Shown here one piece after another: positions 50,238-57,201 of a stretch of 64,000 nucleotides of DNA. Both the position numbers and the translations under genes were made by a program. Within the stretch, counting starts at the first letter, position 1. Every line of letters begins with the position of its first letter. This stretch comes from Hymenobacter psoromatis (GTDB lineage Bacteria; Bacteroidota; Bacteroidia; Cytophagales; Hymenobacteraceae), in the NCBI RefSeq assembly GCF_020012125.1, contig NZ_JAIFAG010000001.1:2480001-2544000 (forward strand). The letters run 5' to 3'. The notes below the pieces were generated by a model. The model had not been told where the DNA came from, searched no databases, and saw only the letters and a program-made list of their open reading frames with translations.

Positions 50238-50933
50238 ATGCACGTGCTTCTCGTCGAAGATGAAAAAAGCCTCCATCAGGAGGTGCGCCAGTTTCTGACC
50301 CAGGCGCAGTACCTGGTTGACTCGGCCTACACCTACGCCGAGGCGTCGGAAAAGCTGTATGTGAATTCCTACGACTTCGTGCTGCTCGACCTGGGCTTGC
50401 CGGGCGGCGACGGCTTCGATTTGCTGCGGGCGGCCCGCCAAAACGAGAAGCAGGAGGCCTCATTTATTATCCTCACGGCGCGCGGGGCGCTCGACGACCG
50501 CATCCAGGGCCTCGACCTGGGGGCCGATGACTACCTGCCCAAGCCCTTTTCACTGCTGGAGCTGACCAGCCGGATGCAGGCTATCACGCGGCGCAAATTT
50601 GGGCTGAAGCGGTCGGAAATTACCTTCGGCAATGGTTTCGCGCTCGATGTGACGGCCCGCACCGTGCGCTACGGCAGCACGCCCGAGGTACCCGGCCCCG
50701 AGGTGCCGCTTACCAAAAAGGAGTTCGATTTGCTGCATTATTTGCTGCTGCACCGCGGCCGGGTGCTCACGCGCCTACAGCTGGGCGAGCACCTGTGGGG
50801 CAACGTGCTGGAAGACGATTCGGACTCGAACTACATCGATGTGCATATCAAAAATGTACGCAAGAAGCTGGCCCAATTCGGCTCGCCCGACTTTATTGAG
50901 ACGGTGCGCGGCATCGGCTACCGGGCGGTGTAG
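50238..50933 (+). CDS. OmpR/PhoB-family response regulator
   Basis: The 231 residues comprise a receiver domain with VEDEKSL acidic pocket, phospho-acceptor Asp in FVLLDLGLPGGDGF (near residue 54) and the lysine of YLPKPFS. A C-terminal winged helix follows with FDLLHYLLLHRGRVLTRLQLGEHLWG and SNYIDVHIKNVRKKLA. It probably regulates envelope genes with the kinase encoded next. The ATG follows CCCTACCCCACTCTGCC. Confidence 0.95.
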   Translation: MHVLLVEDEKSLHQEVRQFLTQAQYLVDSAYTYAEASEKLYVNSYDFVLLDLGLPGGDGFDLLRAARQNEKQEASFIILTARGALDDRIQGLDLGADDYLPKPFSLLELTSRMQAITRRKFGLKRSEITFGNGFALDVTARTVRYGSTPEVPGPEVPLTKKEFDLLHYLLLHRGRVLTRLQLGEHLWGNVLEDDSDSNYIDVHIKNVRKKLAQFGSPDFIETVRGIGYRAV

Positions 50934-50950
50934 GTCAGTGAGTAAAAGGC

Positions 50951-51003
50951 AGTAAGGCGTTTGTCCTTGCGAGCGCTGCGCTCGCAAGGACAAACGCCTT
51001 ACT
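50951..51003. repeat. Perfect 25-bp palindrome inside the two-component operon
   Basis: Two 25-base arms (50951-50975 and 50979-51003), AGTAAGGCGTTTGTCCTTGC... and complement, are separated by 3 bases. It is the strongest member of the CCTTGCGAGCG family. It lies 17 bases after the regulator stop and 21 bases before the kinase start, so a nascent RNA would form a very stable hairpin that can decouple the two genes. Confidence 0.92.
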
Positions 51004-51024
51004 ACCCCTTACCTTAATTACCAT

Positions 51025-52407
51025 ATGAGACTCGAAACCAAGCTGGGCCTCTTTAATGGGCTTTCCAAGCTGCTGCTGGTGCTGCTGGGGGCGCTGCTGA
51101 TTCCGCCGGTGGTGCAGCGCGTGGCCATCGTGCACACCGACCAGCACCTGCGCGAGAAAAAGCAGCTGCTGCAGCAGCTCATTGAGCGCGACGGGCTGAC
51201 GCAGTTTTTGCGGACTGAGCGCGACGAGAGCTACGCCGACTACAATATTCTCAAGCAGGAATACATCACCATTACGCCCCTACCGGCCTACCCCAGCGGC
51301 CAGGCCGGGCCGCCCACCGAGCGTATCTTCGAGGAGCCCCGGCAGGTGGGCCAGCAGGTAGAAGACTTCCGGATTCTGAGCTACGTGGCCCCGTTGCGGG
51401 TGCCAGCGCGCGGCACCAGCACTCCCAACGGGGCCGCGCCCCGGCGCTACCGCCTCGAAATCGGCTCGTCCCTAGCTACCGTGGAGCTGCTTACCACTAC
51501 GCTGCGGCGGCTAGCGCTGTGGGTGCTGGCGGCCGGCGTGCTCGTTACGGTGTTTACCGACGCAGCCTTTGCCCACTACTCGCTGGGACCGTTGCGCGAG
51601 CTGCTCTCGCGCAAGCTGCGTAGCATCCGGCAGCCGGGCGAGTTCTCGTTTCAGCGCTTGGATACGGACACGACCGACTTCCGGCAGCTCGACGACTCGC
51701 TCTCGGCCCTGATGCGGCAGCTGCAAGCTTCGTTTGAGAAGGAGCGCGAGTTTATGAGCAACGTGAGCCACGAGCTGCTCACGCCCACCAGTATCCTGCA
51801 ATCGCGCTTCGAGAACATGCTGCAAGACCCCACCCTGGATGAGCCGCACGCCCGCCAGATAGTGGAAAGCCAGCGCACGCTCTACCGCCTGCGTAATACC
51901 GTGCGCACCCTACTGCTCATCGCCAACATCGAAAATGAGCAGTACCTGCGCGACGAAAACGTGAGCCTGACCCGCACCGTGCGCGACGTGGCCGAGGAGC
52001 TGGACGACCGCCGCCAGCAGCGCGAAATTGAGCTGCACGTGGACCTCAAGCCCGATTACGTGGTGCTGCGCGCCAACGCCACGCTGCTGCACACGCTGCT
52101 ACGTAATTTGCTTTCCAACGCCGTTAAGTACAATAATGAGGGCGGCCAGATTCGGGTGCTGGGCCGCCCTACCCCCGCCGGCGGCTACCAGCTGCGGGTG
52201 GAGGACGACGGCCCCGGCATCGCGGCCGAAAACCTGCCGCTGCTCTTCGACCGCTTCCGGCGCTTCCACGCTACCGGCCCCAAAGCGCCCGAGGGCTACG
52301 GCCTGGGCCTGCCCATCGCCCAAACCATCGCCACCTTTCACCACGCTACCCTGCGGGCCGAGTCGGTGGTGGGCCGGGGCACGGCCTTCGTGCTGGAGTT
52401 TGCGTAA
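51025..52407 (+). CDS. Sensor histidine kinase
   Basis: The 460-residue kinase has two membrane segments (about 13-33 and 155-178). A periplasmic sensor of about 120 residues lies between them. The DHp helix contains EFMSNVSHELLTPTSIL with the phospho-His near 248. The ATPase follows with N-box LLRNLLSNAVKYNN, G1 VEDDGPGIAAENLPLLFDRF and G2 GYGLGLPIAQTIA. A HAMP domain is not clearly visible. It partners the response regulator. Confidence 0.93.
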   Translation: MRLETKLGLFNGLSKLLLVLLGALLIPPVVQRVAIVHTDQHLREKKQLLQQLIERDGLTQFLRTERDESYADYNILKQEYITITPLPAYPSGQAGPPTERIFEEPRQVGQQVEDFRILSYVAPLRVPARGTSTPNGAAPRRYRLEIGSSLATVELLTTTLRRLALWVLAAGVLVTVFTDAAFAHYSLGPLRELLSRKLRSIRQPGEFSFQRLDTDTTDFRQLDDSLSALMRQLQASFEKEREFMSNVSHELLTPTSILQSRFENMLQDPTLDEPHARQIVESQRTLYRLRNTVRTLLLIANIENEQYLRDENVSLTRTVRDVAEELDDRRQQREIELHVDLKPDYVVLRANATLLHTLLRNLLSNAVKYNNEGGQIRVLGRPTPAGGYQLRVEDDGPGIAAENLPLLFDRFRRFHATGPKAPEGYGLGLPIAQTIATFHHATLRAESVVGRGTAFVLEFA

Positions 52408-52445
52408 GTTGCGGCCAGTGGTCAGCAACGGGCCGCCACCGTCTT

Positions 52446-53117
52446 ATGCGCCTGACCGAAATTAGTTATTCCGCTAAGCAGCAGCAGTTTCACCTGCGCG
52501 GCCTTGGCGTGGTGCTGGACACGGTTATCCTAGCGGCTGACCAGCCCGTGGCCGATGTGTACGCGGCCTCGCTAGCGGCCACGCAAGCCGGCATGGCGAT
52601 TTTGGCCGACCAGTTGGAGCGGTTTTACGGGGACCCGGCCACCGCCCCGCCGAACCGCTTCACTATCCGCATTTTTCCCGAGCCTGAGCCGCGGGGCACC
52701 CGCGTCTGCTTCGCGGATTTTATTGGCCCTGGCTACGACCTGGCCACCCGTGAGCTGCGACTTTTCAACTACTCGCCCGGCAGCCACTCTATCGTCCATA
52801 TGAACCCCGAGGGCCTGGCCTACGCCCTGCTCAACCCGCCCTATGGGCTGCGCTTTGCCAGGGCCGGCCGCTTCGCCAACGCCGAGTACGCGGCGAGCGA
52901 AACCCAATTCTACGACCAGCTGCTGCGCGATTACCTGGCCTTGTTTCTGGGCGTGCGTCAGCCGGCCGACGCGGGGGCACTCACTATTTTCACCTGGTCC
53001 GATGATTGGTCCAACTATTTCGAGGACGGCCAGGAGTGGTGGGGCGCGTTTTGCTGGACGGTTTATGATGCCCGCACGGACACCATCGCTTTTTTAGCGG
53101 CCTCATCTACTGATTAG
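52446..53117 (+). CDS. Hypothetical protein after the two-component system
   Basis: The 223 residues include RFTIRIFPEPEPRGTRVCFADFIGPGYD and a tryptophan-rich part FTWSDDWSNYFEDGQEWWGAFCWTVYD near the C-terminus. No family was recognised, no signal peptide is seen, and the amino-acid pattern looks cytoplasmic. It starts 38 bases after the kinase, so it may be cotranscribed and regulated with the two-component system. Confidence 0.6.
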   Translation: MRLTEISYSAKQQQFHLRGLGVVLDTVILAADQPVADVYAASLAATQAGMAILADQLERFYGDPATAPPNRFTIRIFPEPEPRGTRVCFADFIGPGYDLATRELRLFNYSPGSHSIVHMNPEGLAYALLNPPYGLRFARAGRFANAEYAASETQFYDQLLRDYLALFLGVRQPADAGALTIFTWSDDWSNYFEDGQEWWGAFCWTVYDARTDTIAFLAASSTD

Positions 53118-53118
53118 A

Positions 53119-53150
53119 GCGCAAGGACAACCAGCCAAAAAGAACGTCAT
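53119..53150. repeat. Half-copies of both palindrome families
   Basis: GCGCAAGGACAA (53119-53130) is a right arm of the CCTTGC family, and CCAAAAAGAACGTCAT (53135-53150) is exactly the left-arm start of the AACGTCAT family (compare 21499-21514). Neither has its complement nearby, so these are solo arms placed end to end just before the SDR gene. Confidence 0.6.
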
Positions 53151-53154
53151 TATT

Positions 53155-53895
53155 ATGGAAAGCTCTCCCAAAATCGCCCTCATTACTGGGGCCAACCGGG
53201 GCCTGGGCCTCGAAATTGCCCGCCAGCTCGGCCAGCGCCACTACCTGGTGCTGCTGGGGGCGCGCCACGAAGCCGCCGGCCGGGCCGCCGCCGCCCTGCT
53301 GGTGAGCGAAGGGCTGCGGGCCCACTACCTGCCGCTCGATATTACGCTGCCCGACAGCGTGGCCCAGGCCGCCGCCACGGTCGAGCGCGACTACGGCCGG
53401 CTCGATGTGCTGGTCAACAACGCGGTGTACTTCACCCGCGAAAATCAGAACCCCTCGCAAATTGCCCCCGACCTGCTGCACCACTACCTGAATACCAATT
53501 TCGTGGCCCAGGTGGCCGTTACGCAGGCGTGCCTGCCGCTGCTGCACCGGAGCGCGGCCGGCCGCATCGTGAATATGTCCAGCTCCATTGGCTCGTTTGC
53601 CACGATGGGCGAAACCCTGCACACCACCCCCCGCCTGGCGGCGGCCACGCCCCTGGGCTACTCGGCCTCGAAGGCGGCCCTGAACATGTTTACTACCCTG
53701 CTGGCCAAAGAGCTGCGGCTCACCAGCATTAAGGTGAACAGCGCCGACCCCGGCCGCACCCAGACCGACATGGGCGGCCCCGACGCGCCCAACACCGTCG
53801 AGTACGGGGCCAAAGTGGCTGTGTGGCTAGCCTGTCTGGATGAAGACGGGCCAACGGGTGGCTTCTTTGCCTACCAGAAGGCCAATAATTGGTAG
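53155..53895 (+). CDS. Short-chain dehydrogenase/reductase
   Basis: The 246 residues show IALITGANRGLGLEIARQL with the TGxxxGxG nucleotide loop (about 11-17), VLVNNAVYF, the catalytic Ser in IVNMSSSIGSFA and Tyr-x-x-x-Lys in YSASKAALN. The C-terminal DPGRTQTDMGG matches SDRs of the carbonyl-reductase-like group. Cofactor and substrate are unassigned. It lies alone downstream of the half-repeats. Confidence 0.88.
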   Translation: MESSPKIALITGANRGLGLEIARQLGQRHYLVLLGARHEAAGRAAAALLVSEGLRAHYLPLDITLPDSVAQAAATVERDYGRLDVLVNNAVYFTRENQNPSQIAPDLLHHYLNTNFVAQVAVTQACLPLLHRSAAGRIVNMSSSIGSFATMGETLHTTPRLAAATPLGYSASKAALNMFTTLLAKELRLTSIKVNSADPGRTQTDMGGPDAPNTVEYGAKVAVWLACLDEDGPTGGFFAYQKANNW

Positions 53896-53960
53896 CCAAG
53901 CGCTGAACTCTGGCAAATGCTGGCGCGAGTTTAACGCAGTGTACTCGCGCCAGCCGCATG

Positions 53961-54690
53961 CTAAGCCGTGGCCGGCGCGCGCGCCGGCTTGCTGGGCAAC
54001 GTGTGCCACTCGTGCTCGATACCCGTCATCAGTAAGGCATTATCAAACTTAATGGAGCCTTTGGCGAACTGGCTTTCATCCTCGAAAAAGCTGGATGTTA
54101 CCGCGCTCACGGTCAGGGGCTGCACCCGCCAGGCATACGTAGCCAGCCGCAGCCCGTCAAACTGCGCCGTTAGGCGAGTAGCCGACCGCGCCTTTCTCCA
54201 GAAAATCGGAGACGTTTTCCAACGTGCCGAAAATAGAATCGGGGGCGAAGGCCGGGGCAGCTTGCGCATCAATAGCGAGGTGGGTGCCGTCGGAGCTGGT
54301 AAAATCTACATGGTAGTCTTTTCCGGTTTCAACCACGTTGAATTTGGCCAAAAAATGCTTGCTGGAAAATAACCGCCCGCCTACCCAGGCATTCAGCCGC
54401 GAAGAGGTGTCGCGCCGCGGCACGTACACGCCTTCCCGCACCTGGCCGCCCTCGTCCCACTCCACGGCAATGCGGTGAGCGCCGTTTTCGGACGCTACCC
54501 CCACGAAATCGGGCCAGCCTTTGGGCTTGATGTGTTGGAGGCGAATCAGGCAAATGCCCACCACGGCCCGCCCCCGGTAGAGCTTGGGGCGAAACGGCGC
54601 GGGCACCAGCCGGGCCACATCGGCCGGGTCGGCGGTGAAGTTGATAAGGATGCGCCGGTCGATGATACCGTGCAGCGTCGGAATTTTCAT
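53961..54690 (-). pseudogene. DUF2071 (YqjF-like) gene with a frameshift
   Basis: The first 177-codon frame (54690-54157) has the family's start LHGIIDRRILINFTADPADVARLVP, GRAVVGICLIRLQHIKP, VGVASENGAHRIAVEWD and VYVPRRDTSSRLNAWVGGRLF. It ends just after VGYSPNGAV. The rest (FDGLRLATYAWRVQPLTVSAVTSSFFEDE...FDNALLMTGIEHEWHTLP) lies in another frame (to 53961), exactly where DUF2071 should continue. One base was inserted, or two lost, near 54160-54175. A recent mutation or sequencing error is the cause. Confidence 0.8.
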
Positions 54691-54752
54691 GGCAGCGGGA
54701 GCAGCCGGTAAAGCTGCGGCAGCTAGTAAGACGGGTCTTTTAGACGAATGTT

Positions 54753-55145
54753 TTAAGACTGTTCTAACTCATCAGTTATCTCTATGAAAGAAAAGTCAGT
54801 TAAGTTGCTCTTCAACTTCTTCAAATCAAGGGGTATATAACTGCCATTGAAATAGGTAAATTCAATCACTTTCCCAGTCGCACGAATAAAGTTGACTACA
54901 GCTGCGATATACGCTACTTCCTCCGGTGGAACTTCATTAATTTGCTTTCTCAAACAATCTCCGTATAAAAACAGATGACACGCCCCTAGCGTATCGGCGT
55001 ATTGACGCACTCTAATTATTTCTTTATCAGGCAGATAAAACGAATAAATAAAATAATAATAGGCGTAGTCAAAAAAACCATTTTCATCTTTTTCGCCTAA
55101 ATCTTCATAATATTTCTTATTCCATCGAATGAGTTGAGCAGACAT
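54753..55145 (-). CDS. AT-rich hypothetical protein
   Basis: The 130 residues (MSAQLIRWNKKYYEDLG...) are rich in Tyr, Phe and Ile, e.g. YYFIYSFYLPDKE. No family was recognised. The gene and its upstream flank to 55247 are much AT-richer than neighbours, typical of recently acquired DNA. It lies between the broken DUF2071 gene and nadR. A role in conflict or unknown metabolism cannot be judged. Confidence 0.55.
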   Translation of the reverse strand: MSAQLIRWNKKYYEDLGEKDENGFFDYAYYYFIYSFYLPDKEIIRVRQYADTLGACHLFLYGDCLRKQINEVPPEEVAYIAAVVNFIRATGKVIEFTYFNGSYIPLDLKKLKSNLTDFSFIEITDELEQS

Positions 55146-55247
55146 CGTTTAAATAATTAATTACGCTCAGAGGGAATCCAGTTTAATTACAAGTCTGGCG
55201 TAATGCAACTTGTATTGATAAAGATTTTACTTACACAATTTATTTAC

Positions 55248-56348
55248 TCATCCCAACGCCGCCCGCACCTGCGCTACCCTTTCCTCCACTGAGCCATCGA
55301 GCAAAACATACGGAATGCCCAGCATATCCAGCTGCATCAGAATGGCGCCGTGCTGAAATTGGCGCAGCGCCTCGGGGCCGCGCCAGCCATCCTGGGCGAA
55401 GGGCACCGTGGGCCGGCACACGAAGGTGCGGGCGTAGCGCGCCCGGCACACCCGCGCCAGGGCCTGCAGGGCGGGGTCGCAGCGGTGAAAATAATAGTAG
55501 GAATACAGCGCCGTGGTAGTCGCGTTGGTGTCGCAGAAGAGCCAGCCGCGGGCGTGGGGCGTGGCGGCATCTTCCAGCTCCAGCTGGCGGCGGCCGATGT
55601 AGAGCAGGTCCTCGTAGGCGAGCGCGCCGTTTTTTTGCTCGTGCAGAATGCGGCCGTATTCGGGCACCCACGCGGTATCCAGCGCCTCGGCCAGCGCCTG
55701 GCAGAGGGTCGTTTTGCCGCTGCTTTCGGCCCCCAGCAGCACCAGGCGCGGCACGGGGGTAGGCGGCACCGCCCCGTACTGCGCCGCCACAAAGGGGTGA
55801 ATTAAAGTGGAATTCAGCGTGAAGATGGAGGGATTCTCAGCTGGTAATTCTTCCATCTCGATTCCCAATTCCAACTTCAATTCGGTGCCGCTAACGGGTA
55901 CTTGCCGACGCGCCTCATCCACCATCACGTGCGCTGCGCCGAGGTGCGCGGCCAGGCCGGGGCCGTAGGCTTCGCTGCTGAAAACTACGCTGGGCTGGTA
56001 GCCGTGGTGGGCCAGCCACTGGCGTACGAACGCGCAGTGGATGAGGTCCGGGGCAGCATCGGGGGGCAGGGCATCGGCTTCGGCGGTGAGGGCGATGATG
56101 CGCAGCGGGGTAGGGCCGATGCGCGGACCCAGGGCCGCATCGTCGCCCCGGTACAGCTCACGCAGCCAGGCGGCGCGCGTCGGGGCCGGATGCCGCAGGT
56201 CGTCGGGGTTGGCATACACGAGCACCAGCAGTTCGGCCACCTGGGCGGCGGCGGTTTCGAGCAGCAGCTGGTGGCCCCAATGCGGTGGCCAGAACTTGCC
56301 CACGACGAGGCCCAGCGCGGCCGTAGGGGAAGAAGGTAGGGTAGGCAT
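55248..56348 (-). CDS. nadR: Bifunctional NMN adenylyltransferase / ribosylnicotinamide kinase
   Basis: The 366 residues join two activities of NAD salvage. N-terminal nucleotidyltransferase: GLVVGKFWPPHWGHQLLLE (GKFxPxHxGH, about 12-29), VMVDEARRQVPVSGTELK. C-terminal kinase: RLVLLGAESSGKTTLCQAL Walker A (near 200-218), WVPEYGR, and LFCDTNATTTALYSYYYF. No HTH repressor domain precedes them, as in the Bacteroidota type rather than E. coli. The start at 56348 follows CCCTACCTCTT; an upstream extension of 32 codons is not family-like. Confidence 0.92.
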   Translation of the reverse strand: MPTLPSSPTAALGLVVGKFWPPHWGHQLLLETAAAQVAELLVLVYANPDDLRHPAPTRAAWLRELYRGDDAALGPRIGPTPLRIIALTAEADALPPDAAPDLIHCAFVRQWLAHHGYQPSVVFSSEAYGPGLAAHLGAAHVMVDEARRQVPVSGTELKLELGIEMEELPAENPSIFTLNSTLIHPFVAAQYGAVPPTPVPRLVLLGAESSGKTTLCQALAEALDTAWVPEYGRILHEQKNGALAYEDLLYIGRRQLELEDAATPHARGWLFCDTNATTTALYSYYYFHRCDPALQALARVCRARYARTFVCRPTVPFAQDGWRGPEALRQFQHGAILMQLDMLGIPYVLLDGSVEERVAQVRAALG

Positions 56349-56402
56349 AAGAGGTAGGGAGATGAGAGGGCAGGTGGGGTAAAGGGGGAGGCAGGTGGAA
56401 TA

Positions 56403-56467
56403 GGGTGGGGTAGGAGGAACTGTCCTTGCTTCACAGACAAGCAATGACAGCTCCTCCTACCCCACCC
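56403..56467. repeat. Inverted repeat between nadR and the outer-membrane gene
   Basis: GGGTGGGGTAGGAGGAACTG (left, from 56403) pairs with a right arm ending CCTCCTACCCCACCC (to 56467), with the loop around CTTCACAGACAAG. It contains CTGTCCTTGC, linking it to the CCTTGC family, and carries the TACCCC motif in each arm. Confidence 0.8.
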
Positions 56468-56475
56468 CTCCTGCC

Positions 56476-57087
56476 CTAAAACCGGACGCTGGTCGTCAGC
56501 TGCACGGCCTCAAACTTGAACTCGCGCACCGCTGAGCGCTGCCCGATACCAATGTGGTTGAGCCCCTGCATATACCGGGCTCCCAGGTCCAGGTGGCGGC
56601 TCAGGGCTACTTCGAGGCCAGCCGTGGCCGCCAAGCCGCGCTCCTCGGTGTCGTGGGTGATGTCGGTGGTCTGGCCATTTAGCTGCTGCTGGGCCTGCAC
56701 CAGCAGGTCGAACCGGGGGCCGGCCAGCAGCTGCACCCTGGGGTGCACATAGTAGCCCAGCAGCAGCGGCAGCGACAGGTAGCGCAGGGTGTAGCGGGGG
56801 CCGCCCACCAACTCGCCGCTCAGCTGCTCGAAGCTGTATTCCTGCCGCAGCAGCCAGCGGTGGGGCAGCGCGATGCTCACCCAGAAGCCCGCCGTGAAGC
56901 CCGGCCGCCAGGTAGTAGCCAGGGGGGTAGGCGGCGGCGGACTACCCGCGTTGAAGTCCGTGTTGGCATACGTGAGCCCCGCCCGGCCGCCCCAGCTCAC
57001 CGTCGGCGGCGCTTTAGCCGCTAGCACTTGGGCACGCGCGCCTACCGGCCAACCGGCCACTACCATCAGCACTACCCACTCGCGCAT
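56476..57087 (-). CDS. Outer-membrane beta-barrel protein (PorT-like)
   Basis: The 203-residue protein has a signal peptide (about 1-19, ending GARAQ) and eight-strand-barrel features: WGGRAGLTYANTDF, WRPGFTAGFWVSIALPHRWLLRQEYSFEQLSGE, YLSLPLLLGYYVHPRVQLLAGPRFDLL, LEVALSRHLDLGARYMQGLNHI. The last strand ends in FEAVQLTTSVRF, an aromatic terminal residue required by the BAM machinery. Role unknown; it may be in the OmpA-like/PorT porin family. Confidence 0.85.
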   Translation of the reverse strand: MREWVVLMVVAGWPVGARAQVLAAKAPPTVSWGGRAGLTYANTDFNAGSPPPPTPLATTWRPGFTAGFWVSIALPHRWLLRQEYSFEQLSGELVGGPRYTLRYLSLPLLLGYYVHPRVQLLAGPRFDLLVQAQQQLNGQTTDITHDTEERGLAATAGLEVALSRHLDLGARYMQGLNHIGIGQRSAVREFKFEAVQLTTSVRF

Positions 57088-57201
57088 CTCGCTTTAGCGC
57101 GCCGGGAAAGTTGGCGGCGCGGGCCTAATATAGTAGCCGCGCGCGGCCCTGGGCTTTCCACACCGGCCTGCGCCCGCTTTTACTGCGCCTTACTTTTATA
57201 T

